A stretch of DNA of 64,000 nucleotides from Poindextera sp035604135 (GTDB taxonomy: Bacteria; Pseudomonadota; Alphaproteobacteria; Caulobacterales; Caulobacteraceae), in NCBI GenBank assembly GCA_035604135.1, contig DATNJB010000066.1:7203-71202 (forward strand), in the 5' to 3' direction. Made by a program: the position numbers and the translations under genes. The notes under the pieces were generated by a model that worked only from the letters and a program-made list of their open reading frames with translations, was not told the origin of the DNA and ran no database searches. Position 1 is the stretch's first letter, and each line of letters starts with the position of its first letter. This document shows positions 50,539-60,178 of the stretch, one piece after another.

Positions 50539-52188
50539 ATGGCCCTTTCCGGCATTTCCGCCAACCGGCTGGAACTTCTGCAGATCGCCGACGCGGTCGC
50601 GCGCGAGAAGTCGATCGAGAAGGAGATCGTCATCGAGGCGATCGAGGAGGCCGTGCAGAAGGCCGCCCGCTCGCGCTACGGCGCCGAGCACGACATCCGC
50701 GTGCACATTGATCCGAAGACCGGCGAAACCACCATCACCCGGGTGGTCACCGTGGTCGACGACGAGGAGCCGATCGAGAACACCTATGCGTTCAAGAGCC
50801 TCGCCGACGCCAGGCTGGACGACAAGGAGGCCTTCGTGGGCAAGACCTACGAGGAGGTCCTGCCGCCCTTCGAGTTCGGGCGCGTGCAGACGCAGATGGC
50901 CCGCCAGGTGGTGACCGGCAAAGTCCGTGACGCCGAGCGCGAGCGCCAATTCGAGGAGTTCAAGGATCGGGTCGGCGAGATCGTCAACGGCGTGGTCAAG
51001 CGGGTCGAGTACGGCAACATCGTCGTCGACCTCGGGCGCGGTGAGGGCGTCGTGCGCCGCGATCAGGCGATCCCGCGCGAGAACTTCCAGGTCGGCGACC
51101 GGATCCGCAGCTACATCTACGACGTCCGCCGCGAGACCAAGGGGCCGCAGATCATGCTGTCGCGAGCCCACGGCGGCTTCATGGCCAAGCTGTTCGCGCA
51201 GGAAGTGCCTGAGGTCTACGACGGCGTGATCGAGATCCGCGCCATCGCCCGCGATCCGGGCAGCCGCGCGAAGATGGCGGTGGTTTCCAACGACTCCTCC
51301 ATAGACCCTGTGGGGGCCTGCGTCGGCATGCGCGGCAGCCGCGTGCAAGCGGTGGTCGCCGAGCTGCAGGGCGAGAAGATCGATATCATCCCCTGGTCGC
51401 CGGACGAGGCGGCGTTCCTGGTGAACGCGCTGGCGCCGGCGGAGGTGACCAAGGTGGTCATGGACGAGGAGGACGAGCGGGTAGAGGTGGTGGTGCCCGA
51501 CGAGCAACTGTCGCTGGCCATTGGCCGGCGCGGTCAGAACGTCCGCCTGGCGAGCCAGCTGACCGGCTGGCAGATCGACATCATGACCGAGAGCCAGGAT
51601 AGCGAACGCCGGCAGCGCGAGTTCGCTGAGCGCACGCAGCTCTTCCAGGAGGCGTTGGACGTCGACGAGGTCATCGCCCAGCTGCTGGTCACTGAGGGCT
51701 TCGCGACGGTGGAAGACGTGGCCTACGTCGACCTTTCCGAGATCGCCGCCATCGAGGGCTTCGGCGAGGAAACGGCCGAAGAGCTGCAGGCCCGCGCCCG
51801 CGACTACCTGGAGAAGGAAGCCGCGGAGTACGACGAGAAGCGCCGCGAACTTGGGGTCGAAGACGCGCTGTTAGACGTCGAGGGCGTCACCCTGCCGATA
51901 AGCGTGGCGCTGGGCGAGGGCGAAGTGAAGACCGTCGAGGACCTCGCGGGCCTGGTGCCCGACGACCTGCGCGGCTGGTTCGAGACCAAGGACGGCGAGC
52001 GCGTGCGCGAAGCCGGCATCCTCGAAAGCTTCGGCCTTTCGGCCGAGACGGCCGAGGCCCTTATCATGCGAGCGCGCGTCGCGGCCGGCTGGATCGAGCC
52101 GGAGCCCGAGCCGGAGCCCGAGGAAGCGATCGAGGACGAATACAACGAGGGCGACGCCGCCATGGCCGAGGCGGGCGAAGAGGGCTGA
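50539..52188 (+). CDS. nusA: Transcription termination/antitermination protein NusA
   Basis: The 549-aa protein has the N-terminal RNAP-binding domain, an S1 domain (VNGVVKRVEYGNIVVDLGRG), two KH domains (GACVGMRGSRVQAVVAEL and LSLAIGRRGQNVRLASQLTG) and C-terminal acidic repeats with helix-hairpin-helix-like segments. An acidic EPEPEPEEAIEDE tail ends it. It lies 6 bp after rimP. Confidence 0.96.
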   Translation: MALSGISANRLELLQIADAVAREKSIEKEIVIEAIEEAVQKAARSRYGAEHDIRVHIDPKTGETTITRVVTVVDDEEPIENTYAFKSLADARLDDKEAFVGKTYEEVLPPFEFGRVQTQMARQVVTGKVRDAERERQFEEFKDRVGEIVNGVVKRVEYGNIVVDLGRGEGVVRRDQAIPRENFQVGDRIRSYIYDVRRETKGPQIMLSRAHGGFMAKLFAQEVPEVYDGVIEIRAIARDPGSRAKMAVVSNDSSIDPVGACVGMRGSRVQAVVAELQGEKIDIIPWSPDEAAFLVNALAPAEVTKVVMDEEDERVEVVVPDEQLSLAIGRRGQNVRLASQLTGWQIDIMTESQDSERRQREFAERTQLFQEALDVDEVIAQLLVTEGFATVEDVAYVDLSEIAAIEGFGEETAEELQARARDYLEKEAAEYDEKRRELGVEDALLDVEGVTLPISVALGEGEVKTVEDLAGLVPDDLRGWFETKDGERVREAGILESFGLSAETAEALIMRARVAAGWIEPEPEPEPEEAIEDEYNEGDAAMAEAGEEG

Positions 52189-52207
52189 GCCCGAGAGAGC
52201 AACGGTC

Positions 52208-52813
52208 TTGTCTCCGGTTCGCGAACGCCGCGACCTTGCTTCCGGCGAGGTGAGGGACGAGGACGAGCTGGTCCGCTTCGTGGCCGGCCCAGACGGCGTC
52301 GTTGTTCCCGATCTCGCCCGCAAGCTGCCCGGCTGCGGACTGTGGACAGCGGCCAACCGAGCAGCGGTCGAAACGGCGGCCAAGGGCGCCTTCGCGCGCG
52401 CCGCAAAGACCAAGATTCGCGCGGCCGAGGACCTCGCCGACCAAGTGGACAGGTTGCTCGCCAAGCGGCTCCTGGACGGACTGGGCCTGGCTCGGCGGGC
52501 GGGGACGCTGACCTTCGGTTTCGACAAGGTGCATGCGGCGATCGCCGGCGGTCGGGCGGCCTGGCTGATCGAAGCGAGGGACGGCGCGGCGGACGGGCGG
52601 GCCAAACTCGTCGCGCTGGCGCGCCGTCAGCCGAGCCCGCCAATGCTGCTCGGCGCCTTCACCTCGGGCGAATTGGGTTTGGCCTTGGGCCTGGAAAATG
52701 TGGTACACCTCGCCTTCCTTGCGGGGCGAGGCGCCGAACGGTGGACGCGCGATGTCCAACGGCTATCGGGCTTTCGTCCGCTCCTTCCCGAGAGTTGGCG
52801 CGAGGAGCCTTGA
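52208..52813 (+). CDS. YlxR-L7Ae fusion RNA-binding protein
   Basis: The 201-aa protein fuses an N-terminal YlxR (DUF448) domain (DELVRFVAGPDGVVVPDLAR, LPGCGLWTAANRAAVETA) and a C-terminal L7Ae/YlxQ-like domain (LLDGLGLARRAGTLTFGFDK). Both are RNA or nucleoid-binding folds that in other bacteria are separate genes between nusA and infB; fusion is common in alphaproteobacteria. The start is TTG at 52208. Function is unclear, possibly rRNA-related. Confidence 0.9.
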   Translation: MSPVRERRDLASGEVRDEDELVRFVAGPDGVVVPDLARKLPGCGLWTAANRAAVETAAKGAFARAAKTKIRAAEDLADQVDRLLAKRLLDGLGLARRAGTLTFGFDKVHAAIAGGRAAWLIEARDGAADGRAKLVALARRQPSPPMLLGAFTSGELGLALGLENVVHLAFLAGRGAERWTRDVQRLSGFRPLLPESWREEP

Positions 52814-52932
52814 ACGGGAGGCGATGGGGCCTATCTCGGGCCGCACCGCCAGCGTTCGCCTATGGATGTGACGGCGGGGTTGGTCTGCACGATGCCGGCC
52901 CCTTTTCGGAAGTTGAGTAGTACAGCGAGCGA

Positions 52933-55821
52933 ATGAGCGACTCGAACGACGACAACAACAGATCCGGCGGCCTGCGCGCGCCTCTGACGCTGAAGCCGCG
53001 TCCGGGCGCCGTCAGCGCCGGTACGGTCAAGCAGAGCTTCAGTCACGGCCGCTCGAAAACGGTGGTGGTCGAGACCAAGCGCCGTCGCGTCGAGAACCCG
53101 CTTGGCGGCGGGCAGAGCCTCGGCGGCCCCTCCGCCGCCGAAAAGCGGGCCGCCCTCGATGTTCGCGCCCGCGAGCCCGCCCCGGCGCGCCCGGCGCCCG
53201 GCGGGGGTCCCAACCTCAACCTTTCCGCCGAAGAGCTGCGCGCCCGCCAGCGGGTGCTGGAAGCCGCACGCGCCGATCAGGAACGCCGAGACGCCGAGCG
53301 GCGCGAAAGCGCGCGCCGCGCCGATGAGGAAGCGCGCCGGCGCGAGGCCGAGTCCGCGGTCGCCGCACCCGTCGCCGAAGCCGCGCCGCCGGCGGCGGCG
53401 GCCGAGCGGGCACCGGAGCCCGCCCGCGCCGCGGCGGCGGTCGCGCCAAGGGCCGAGCCGCGGCCGGAGCCCAGGCCCGAACGCGAACCCGCGCGGCGCG
53501 ACGACCGCGCGTCGACCACCACCTATCGACCCGAGCGCGCGCCCACCTATGGCCGGCGCGCCGAGACCGAACCGCGACCCGACCGGGGCCCGCGCGAGGG
53601 CCGCTCCGACAGCGGACGCGCCTTCGAGCGGCCTGCGCGAGCCGGCGAGACGGTGCGTTATTCGGCGCTGGCGCCCAGACCGGCGCCTGCGGGGCGCGAT
53701 GGGGCGCCGCCGCGCGGACCGCGTCCGCCCGGGCTCGGCCGTCCCGAACCGGCGCCGGCCGGCCCGGAAATCCAGCGAGCGACCCGTCAGGCGCCGCGAC
53801 CGGGGGCCAGTCTGGTCGATCGACGTCCGGACGACGACGAGGAGAGCGCCGACCGTCGCGGCAAGGCTGCGCCTGGCAAGGCGGTCAGCCGCGTGCGCGG
53901 TGCGCCGCAGCGTCGCGAGGGCCGTCTGACCATCCAGGCCGTGGCCGGCAACGACGACGAGGCGGTCGAGCGCATGCGCAGCCTCGCCTCGGTCCGCCGC
54001 GCCCGCGAACGCGAGCGCGAGCGGCGCAAGGGCGGCGGCCAGGAACAGGCGAAGATCGCGCGCGAGGTGGTGATCCCCGACGTGATCACCGTCCAGGAGC
54101 TGGCCAACCGCATGGCCACCCGCGGGGTCGAGATCATCAAGTTCCTCATGCGCCAGGGGCTGATGCTGAAGATCAACGACGTGATCGACTCCGACACCGC
54201 CGAGCTGGTGGCCACCGAGTTCGGCCACACGGTCAAGCGCGTGTCCGAGGCCGACGTCGAAGCCGGCTTCATCGGCGGCGAGGACGTCGACGACCACCTT
54301 CTGTCGCGCCCGCCGGTGGTGACCGTCATGGGCCACGTCGACCACGGCAAGACCAGCCTGCTGGACGCGCTCCGCTCAACCGATGTGGTGTCGGGCGAGC
54401 ATGGCGGCATCACCCAGCACATCGGCGCTTATCAGGTGCGGCTGAAGGACGGTCAGCGCATCACCTTCCTGGATACGCCCGGCCACGCCGCCTTCTCGGC
54501 AATGCGCGCCCGAGGCGCGCACGTGACCGACATCGTGGTGCTGGTGGTCGCCGCCGACGACGGGGTGATGCCGCAGACGGTCGAGGCGATCAATCACGCC
54601 AAGGCCGCCGGCGCGCCGATCATCGTGGCGATCAACAAGATCGATAAACCCGATGCCGACCCCACCCGCGTGGTCAACGAGCTCTTGCAGCACGAGATCG
54701 TGGTCGAGAAGCTGGGCGGCGACACGCAGGCGGTCGAGGTCTCGGCGACGGAGAAGCTGGGTCTCGACGACCTGGTCGAGGCCATCGTGCTGCAAGCCGA
54801 GGTCCTGGACCTGAAGGCCAATCCGGACCGTTCCGCCGACGGCGTCGTCATCGAATCCAAACTCGATCGCGGCCGCGGCGTGGTGGCGACGGTGCTGGTC
54901 AAGCGTGGCACGCTCAAGCGCTCGGACATCGTCGTCGCCGGCTCGAGCTGGGGACGCGTACGCGCCCTGATCAACGAGCGCGACGAGCAGGTGCAAGAGG
55001 CCGGCCCATCCGAGCCGGTTGAGATTCTAGGCCTCGACGACACGCCAGATCCCGGCGAGCCCTTCGCCGTGGTCGAGACCGAGGCCCGGGCGCGCGAGCT
55101 CACCGACTATCGCATCCGGCAGAAGCGCGAGAAGACGATTGCGCCCGCCGCCGCGACCGGCGCCTCGCTGGCCGACATGATGGCCAAGCTGCAGGACAAG
55201 CGCGTCTCGGAGCTCCCGTTGATCGTCAAAGCCGACGTGCAGGGCTCCGCGGAAGCCATCGCCGGCGCGCTCGATCAGATCTCGACCGACGAGGTGCGCG
55301 CTCGCATCGTCCACTCGGGCGCGGGCGCCATCAACGAGAGCGACGTGATGCTGGCCAAGGGGGTCGGCGCGCCGATCCTTGGCTTCAACGTGCGCGCCTC
55401 AAAACAAGCGCGCGACCTCGCCGAGCGAGAGGGCGTCGAGATCCGCTACTACGCGATCATCTACGACCTGATCGACGACATCAAAGGCGTGCTCTCCGGC
55501 ATGCTGGCGCCGCTCCAGCGCGAGACCCTGCTCGGCAACGCCGAGGTGCTGCAGGTGTTCGACATTTCCAAAGTCGGCAAGGTGGCCGGCTGCCGCGTCA
55601 CCGACGGCGTCGTGCGCAAAGGCGCGCGCATCCGCACGATCCGCGAGGGGGTGGTGATCCAGGAGATGGGCACGCTGCAGACGCTCAAGCGCTTCAAGGA
55701 CGAGGTCAACGAGGTCCAGTCCGGCCAGGAATGCGGCATGGCGTTCGCCAACTTCCAGGACATCAAGCAGGGCGACGTCATCGAATGCTTCACGGTCGAA
55801 GAGGTCAAACGGGCGCTCTGA
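52933..55821 (+). CDS. infB: Translation initiation factor IF-2
   Basis: IF-2 brings fMet-tRNA to the 30S subunit. The 962-aa protein has a long N-terminal Arg/Ala/Pro/Glu-rich region (about 1-370), then the G domain with VMGHVDHGKTSLLDALR, FLDTPGHAAF and INKIDKP, domain II repeats and the C-terminal fMet-tRNA-binding part ending IKQGDVIECFTVEEVKRAL. The low-complexity N-terminus is typical. A 119-bp gap precedes it. Confidence 0.97.
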   Translation: MSDSNDDNNRSGGLRAPLTLKPRPGAVSAGTVKQSFSHGRSKTVVVETKRRRVENPLGGGQSLGGPSAAEKRAALDVRAREPAPARPAPGGGPNLNLSAEELRARQRVLEAARADQERRDAERRESARRADEEARRREAESAVAAPVAEAAPPAAAAERAPEPARAAAAVAPRAEPRPEPRPEREPARRDDRASTTTYRPERAPTYGRRAETEPRPDRGPREGRSDSGRAFERPARAGETVRYSALAPRPAPAGRDGAPPRGPRPPGLGRPEPAPAGPEIQRATRQAPRPGASLVDRRPDDDEESADRRGKAAPGKAVSRVRGAPQRREGRLTIQAVAGNDDEAVERMRSLASVRRARERERERRKGGGQEQAKIAREVVIPDVITVQELANRMATRGVEIIKFLMRQGLMLKINDVIDSDTAELVATEFGHTVKRVSEADVEAGFIGGEDVDDHLLSRPPVVTVMGHVDHGKTSLLDALRSTDVVSGEHGGITQHIGAYQVRLKDGQRITFLDTPGHAAFSAMRARGAHVTDIVVLVVAADDGVMPQTVEAINHAKAAGAPIIVAINKIDKPDADPTRVVNELLQHEIVVEKLGGDTQAVEVSATEKLGLDDLVEAIVLQAEVLDLKANPDRSADGVVIESKLDRGRGVVATVLVKRGTLKRSDIVVAGSSWGRVRALINERDEQVQEAGPSEPVEILGLDDTPDPGEPFAVVETEARARELTDYRIRQKREKTIAPAAATGASLADMMAKLQDKRVSELPLIVKADVQGSAEAIAGALDQISTDEVRARIVHSGAGAINESDVMLAKGVGAPILGFNVRASKQARDLAEREGVEIRYYAIIYDLIDDIKGVLSGMLAPLQRETLLGNAEVLQVFDISKVGKVAGCRVTDGVVRKGARIRTIREGVVIQEMGTLQTLKRFKDEVNEVQSGQECGMAFANFQDIKQGDVIECFTVEEVKRAL

Positions 55822-55840
55822 CCATCGGAGGAGGCGCTCC

Positions 55841-56323
55841 ATGTGGCGCGCAGCGGCCCTTGTCGGCCTTGTCCTGACCGTCACGCCTTTGGCCGCGGCC
55901 GCCCAAGGCCCGTCGCAGGTGATTCCGGGCGACGGCGACTGGACGCTGTACACCGTGCCGAGCGGCGGCTGCTACGCGCGGCTGGCCGGCCGCGAGGTTG
56001 ACACCATGGTGATGGTCAACCGCTCGTCGAAGCCGGTGATCTCTATCGGCAGGGCCGACTGGAACTTCGGCCCTGGGGACTTCACGGTGGGTTTGCGGAT
56101 CGACATGGGGCCGGTGCGCCAGGTTACCGTCAGCCCGGTCGGAAACATCGTCCTGTTCTTAGTGACCGACGACCTCCGCGACGCGGTGCTGGGCGCCAAG
56201 AGCATGACCTGGACGCTGCCGAGCGGCGCCTACACCGCGCCGGTCGCGGGGCTCGGCAAGGCGTTCCAGGCGGTCGTGCCCTGCGGCCTCGCCGCCGCGC
56301 AGGCGACGCCACCCCCGAACTAG
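55841..56323 (+). CDS. Small secreted protein of unknown function
   Basis: The 160-aa protein has a signal peptide (MWRAAALVGLVLTVTPLAAA, cleavage after AQ/AAQ). It has a beta-rich body with two cysteines (GGCYARL and VPCGLA) that could form a disulfide. GGAGG precedes the ATG. It follows infB by 19 bp and may be on its transcript. I do not recognise the family. Its stop overlaps the convergent DsbA-like gene. Confidence 0.7.
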   Translation: MWRAAALVGLVLTVTPLAAAAQGPSQVIPGDGDWTLYTVPSGGCYARLAGREVDTMVMVNRSSKPVISIGRADWNFGPGDFTVGLRIDMGPVRQVTVSPVGNIVLFLVTDDLRDAVLGAKSMTWTLPSGAYTAPVAGLGKAFQAVVPCGLAAAQATPPPN

Positions 56324-56925
56324 GCCGCCGCCGTGATCGCCTCTTCGACGTCGCGCAGGCGGTCCTTGCCGAAGTAAAGCTCGCCGTTCACCAGGAAGCT
56401 CGGGCTGCCGAAGGCGCCGGCCTCGAACGCCGCGTCGGTGTTGTCGATCAGGGCCTGCTTGACCTCTGGATCCTCCGCCTTCGCCATTAGGGCCTGCGCA
56501 TCCAGGCCAGACTCGGTCAGGGCCGCGGCGATGACCTCGGGCTCGTCCATCTTCTTCGGCGCCTCCCACATGTGGTGGAACACGGCGTCCACGTAGGCCT
56601 CGAAGACTCCGAGCCGCTGTGCGGCCACGGCGCCGCGCATGATGCGGAGCGTGTTGACCGGAAAGTAGGGGTTGGAGGTGAAACCGCCGATCGCGTGCCG
56701 CTGCACGAACCGGCGCGTTTCCAGCCCCTCGTAGGCGAGCTTGTTCTTGATGCCGGCGAACGCCTCGACCGGCGAGCGGTTGCCGGTGAGCTTGAAAAGG
56801 CCGCCGAGCAGGACCGGCACGTACTGAAACCGCGCGCCGGTCCGGCGCTCGATCTCCGGGATGACCTTGTGCGCCAGATAGGCGTTCGGGCTGCCGAAAT
56901 CGAACAGGAAGCGGACGTCGGTCAT
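56320..56925 (-). CDS. 2-hydroxychromene-2-carboxylate isomerase-like (GST kappa/DsbA fold)
   Basis: The 201-aa protein has the HCCA isomerase pattern FLFDFGSPNAYLAHKVIPEI (Ser12 in the redox-site position), NPYFPVNTLRIMRGA and GAFGSPSFLVNGELYFGKDR. Family members isomerise aromatic-ring cleavage intermediates with glutathione. Actual substrate unknown. The ATG at 56925 overlaps the TGA of the SDR gene; an in-frame ATG at 56931 also exists. Confidence 0.87.
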   Translation of the reverse strand: MTDVRFLFDFGSPNAYLAHKVIPEIERRTGARFQYVPVLLGGLFKLTGNRSPVEAFAGIKNKLAYEGLETRRFVQRHAIGGFTSNPYFPVNTLRIMRGAVAAQRLGVFEAYVDAVFHHMWEAPKKMDEPEVIAAALTESGLDAQALMAKAEDPEVKQALIDNTDAAFEAGAFGSPSFLVNGELYFGKDRLRDVEEAITAAA

Positions 56926-57668
56926 CACCATGTCTCCCCATAGGGCCGAAGGTCGAGCTCCTGCGTCCAGCCATCGGGACTCTGCTGGTGCAGCGTCCAA
57001 TAGGCCTCGGCGATCGAGGCGGGCTCCATCAGCCGCCCCGGTGGAATGTTGTCGGCCGCCGCCTGCCCCTGAGCGGCGGCGATGCGACCGCGCACAAAGG
57101 CGGTGTCGACGCCGGAATCGATGACCAGGTGGGCGACATGGATGTTCTTGGGCCCAAGCTCGCGGGCCATCGATTGGGCGACGGCGCGCAAGCCGAACTT
57201 GGCCGCCGCGAAGGCCGAATAGCCCTTGCCGCCGCGCATCGAGGCGGTCGCGCCGGTGAAGAAGATCGAGCCTCGCCCGTGGTCGAGCATGATCTTCGCC
57301 GCCTCGCGGCCGGTCAGGAAGCCGGCGTAGCAGGCCATCTCCCAAACTTTGCGGAACACCCGCTCGGTCGTCTCGGTGACCGGGAAGTTGACGTTCGCCC
57401 CCACATTGAAGACGCAGGCCTCGAGCGGCGCGGCTCCGTCCGCCTCGGCGAGGAAGGCGGTCACCGCCTCCTCGGAACGGGCGTCAAGGGTGCGCGCCTC
57501 GCAGCGGCCGCCGGACGCCTCGATCTTGGCTTTCAGCGGCGCGAGCTGATCGCCGTTGCGTCGGCCGGCGAAGACCAGATAGCCCTCGGCCGCGAACCGC
57601 TCAGCGATCGCGGACCCGATGTAGTCTCCGGCCCCGACAACGGCGACCGATGCGTTCCTGGTCTCCAT
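56925..57668 (-). CDS. Atypical short-chain dehydrogenase/reductase
   Basis: The 247-aa protein has the Rossmann start VAVVGAGDYIGSAIAERFAA and the NVG motif (VFNVGANVN) in place of NNAG. At the active site GYSAFAAAKFGLRAVAQSMA the lysine is kept, but the tyrosine of YxxxK is phenylalanine (FAAAK), with a Tyr three residues earlier. This variant is seen in a branch of alphaproteobacterial SDRs and may act by a modified mechanism or only bind. It is coupled to the HCCA-isomerase-like gene. Confidence 0.83.
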   Translation of the reverse strand: METRNASVAVVGAGDYIGSAIAERFAAEGYLVFAGRRNGDQLAPLKAKIEASGGRCEARTLDARSEEAVTAFLAEADGAAPLEACVFNVGANVNFPVTETTERVFRKVWEMACYAGFLTGREAAKIMLDHGRGSIFFTGATASMRGGKGYSAFAAAKFGLRAVAQSMARELGPKNIHVAHLVIDSGVDTAFVRGRIAAAQGQAAADNIPPGRLMEPASIAEAYWTLHQQSPDGWTQELDLRPYGETW

Positions 57669-57724
57669 CGCAATCCCCGACTGCCCTTAAGTTGTCGATA
57701 TCGGCACGCTAAGCTCGCCACGCA

Positions 57725-58318
57725 ATGGATTCCCGCAAGCCAACCGGAACGATGTGGACCCGCGCGAGCACGGCCCTTCTGGCCTGCCTGGCCGTGCTGG
57801 CGCTTGCCGGGCCGGCGGCGGCCGTGAAGCGGATCTACTCGTACGACTCGGCCAACCCGCTCACCGAACAGATGACCGAGGCTGGTCTGACCTTCGTCTT
57901 CGACCGTTCGCTGATGTCGACGCGCGTGCGCGAGATCATCGAGACCAGCGACGTCGGCCGTGCAGAGGTGCGGCCGGTCTCGCAATCGGAGCTCGGCCCC
58001 GGGGGCCTTACCGCGCTGATCGGGCCGGGCGCGCACGAGCGCGACCTCTATGAGATTGTGCCGGCCGGCGACGGCGAGGCGCTGATCAAGGCCCTTTGCC
58101 CGGGCTCCGACCGCGCCTGGCTGGCGTTCGGACCGCTGCGGGTCGACCAGCCGCTGCGCATCCACGCCCTCGGCCGCGACCCTGCGACCGGCCGCAGCCG
58201 CAAGTGCATCACGCTCGACTATACCTATCACGGCCAATGGGCGCTTGCGCCGCCCGAGCTGCCACAGCCGGACCGGAGCGACCGGTTCAACGACACGCCG
58301 GCCAATCGCCGCTACTGA
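57725..58318 (+). CDS. Secreted protein of unknown function
   Basis: The 197-aa protein starts MDSRKPTGTMWTRASTALLA and has a signal peptide ending in GPAAA (about 33). The mature part contains KRIYSYDSANPLTEQMTEAG and two cysteines (ALCPGS and RKCITL). I do not recognise a family. It is divergent from the SDR gene and 54 bp before a dienelactone hydrolase gene. Confidence 0.68.
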   Translation: MDSRKPTGTMWTRASTALLACLAVLALAGPAAAVKRIYSYDSANPLTEQMTEAGLTFVFDRSLMSTRVREIIETSDVGRAEVRPVSQSELGPGGLTALIGPGAHERDLYEIVPAGDGEALIKALCPGSDRAWLAFGPLRVDQPLRIHALGRDPATGRSRKCITLDYTYHGQWALAPPELPQPDRSDRFNDTPANRRY

Positions 58319-58372
58319 CGCGCGGCCCCCTGTTCCGCTAAGGGTCTTCGGCTCGGCTTGGGAGGACAATGC

Positions 58373-59167
58373 ATGGCCGATCGCGACGCGTTGGCGGCTT
58401 ACGAGCGCTTCGAGTTCACCGACGGTCCATGGACGCGCGAGGTCTTCCGCCGCGGTGAAGGCCCGGCGGTCATCGTCATCCACGAGATGCCGGGCCTGCA
58501 TCCGCTGGTCATCCGCTTCGCCGACCGCGTCGCCGCCGCCGGGATGACGGTCTTCCTGCCCAGCCTGTTCGGCCAGCCGGGCAAGCCGGTGAGCGTCCCC
58601 TACGCGCTCGGGACCATGTCGGCGGCCATCTGCATCCGCCGCGAGTTCCACGTTTGGGCTGGCGCCGGCTCCAGCCCCATCGTCGCCTGGCTGCGCGCGC
58701 TGGCGCGCAAGGCGCACGCGGAGTGTGGCGGCAAGGGCGTCGGCGCGGTTGGCATGTGTTTCACCGGCGGCTTCGCGCTCGCCATGATGACCGAGCCGGC
58801 GGTCGTAGCCCCGGTGCTCTCGCAACCCTCGCAACCGATCCTCGGCCGCGGCAAGGACGCGGCCGTCGACGCCACGCCCGCCGAAATCGCCTGCGCCAAG
58901 CGGCGCCTCGACGCGGAGGATCTCTCCGTGATCGGACTGCGCTTCAAGGGCGACGGGTTCGTGCCTGAGGAGCGGTTCGAGACCTTGAAGCGCGAGCTCG
59001 GCGACCGCTTCGAGGCGATCGAGCTGGAGGCGGTCGATGCGCTCGCCGGGACCGGATTGGCGCCGCATTCGGTGCTTACGATCCACCTCGACGACCGTGA
59101 AGGGACGCCGACCAAGGCCGCAGAGCAGAGGGTGATCAGCTTCTTCAAACAACGCACGGGCGCCTGA
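58373..59167 (+). CDS. Dienelactone hydrolase family protein
   Basis: The 264-aa alpha/beta hydrolase has VIVIHEMPGLHPLVIRFADR (oxyanion region) and the nucleophile motif GAVGMCFTGGFALAM (C129), with candidate Asp in FKGDGFVPEERF and late His (HSVLTIHLDD). The ATG at 58373 follows GGAGG. It is cytoplasmic, unlike the Tat-type relative at 16506. Substrate unknown. Confidence 0.88.
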   Translation: MADRDALAAYERFEFTDGPWTREVFRRGEGPAVIVIHEMPGLHPLVIRFADRVAAAGMTVFLPSLFGQPGKPVSVPYALGTMSAAICIRREFHVWAGAGSSPIVAWLRALARKAHAECGGKGVGAVGMCFTGGFALAMMTEPAVVAPVLSQPSQPILGRGKDAAVDATPAEIACAKRRLDAEDLSVIGLRFKGDGFVPEERFETLKRELGDRFEAIELEAVDALAGTGLAPHSVLTIHLDDREGTPTKAAEQRVISFFKQRTGA

Positions 59168-59174
59168 GAGCGCG

Positions 59175-59690
59175 ATGCAAGCCGGCCGGACCCCGCTGCT
59201 CGCCGCGCTCATTGCGATGCTCTGCGGCTGCGCGTCGACCGCGCGCTTGAGCGCCGGCGGCGACATCCATGCCTTCCTGGTCTCCATCCGCGATGACGAC
59301 AAGACGGCGTTCAACGCTCACGTCGATCGCCCGGCGCTGAAGGCGCAGCTGCGCGACAAGCTGGTGGCCGATGCGGCCAGACGCGACGCCAGCCTCGGCG
59401 CGCTGGCCGCCGCGCTCGGTCCGCCGCTTGTGGATGTCGCGGTCGACAAGCTGGTGCAGCCGGAGGTCTTCCGCGAGGTGGCAGAAGAGCTCGGCTACTC
59501 GCCCGACAAGCCGCTGCCGAACAGCCTCTCGATCGCCGAGGCGCTCCGGCTGATCGATGACGATCACGTGTGCGTCGTCAGGAAGAAGGGCGCGCCGTGT
59601 ATCTTCGTCTTCACCGACGAGGGCGGGGTCTGGCGGCTGACCGCGTTCGAGGGCGACCTCGCGGACCTCGCGCACAGCCGGCGGGGCTAG
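59175..59690 (+). CDS. DUF2939 lipoprotein
   Basis: The 171-aa protein has a short lipoprotein signal MQAGRTPLLAALIAMLCGCA with lipobox around C19. The DUF2939-like body contains IHAFLVSIRDDDKTAFNAHV, DRPALKAQLRDKL and GGVWRLTAFEG. Function unknown; membrane-anchored. It lies 7 bp after the hydrolase gene, so probably in its operon. Confidence 0.78.
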   Translation: MQAGRTPLLAALIAMLCGCASTARLSAGGDIHAFLVSIRDDDKTAFNAHVDRPALKAQLRDKLVADAARRDASLGALAAALGPPLVDVAVDKLVQPEVFREVAEELGYSPDKPLPNSLSIAEALRLIDDDHVCVVRKKGAPCIFVFTDEGGVWRLTAFEGDLADLAHSRRG

Positions 59691-59746
59691 TCGCTGGACA
59701 GGGCCATCCCGCGCGGCTAGTGAGCCTGCCCTTTGCCGCAAAACCC

Positions 59747-60178
59747 ATGCCCCGCCACGCCCCACCCGACGCTCGCGCGACCCCCCGCCGCAAACCGCAA
59801 GGCCCAAGCCAGCGCCAGCTGCGCGCCGGCGAGCTCGTGCGCCACGCCCTCGTCGAGATTCTGCGCGTCGAGGACATCGCCGACCCGGCGCTGGCCGGCG
59901 TTTCGGTGACTCTGACCGAGGTGCGGATGTCGCCCGACCTGAAACACGCCCTTTGCTTCGTCGAGCCGCTGGGCGGCGCCCATGCGGCGGAAGTGACAGC
60001 GGGGTTGAACCGGTGCGCGCGGTTCCTGCGCGGTCGGCTGGGGCGACATATCGACCTGCGCTTTACCCCAGACCTGAAGTTCGTGCACGACGAGAGCTTC
60101 GGCGCGGCCGAGCGGATGGAGCGCCTGTTCCACGACCCGAAGGTCGCCCAGGACCTCGAGCCGGGCGATGGGGCGTAA
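59747..60178 (+). CDS. rbfA: 30S ribosome-binding factor RbfA
   Basis: RbfA acts late in 30S maturation at the 16S 5' domain. The 143-aa protein has QLRAGELVRHALVEILRVED, SVTLTEVRMSPDLKHALCFV and LGRHIDLRFTPDLKFVHDES, the family core. The ATG at 59747 gives a short basic N-terminus. It overlaps truB by 11 bp. Confidence 0.95.
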   Translation: MPRHAPPDARATPRRKPQGPSQRQLRAGELVRHALVEILRVEDIADPALAGVSVTLTEVRMSPDLKHALCFVEPLGGAHAAEVTAGLNRCARFLRGRLGRHIDLRFTPDLKFVHDESFGAAERMERLFHDPKVAQDLEPGDGA

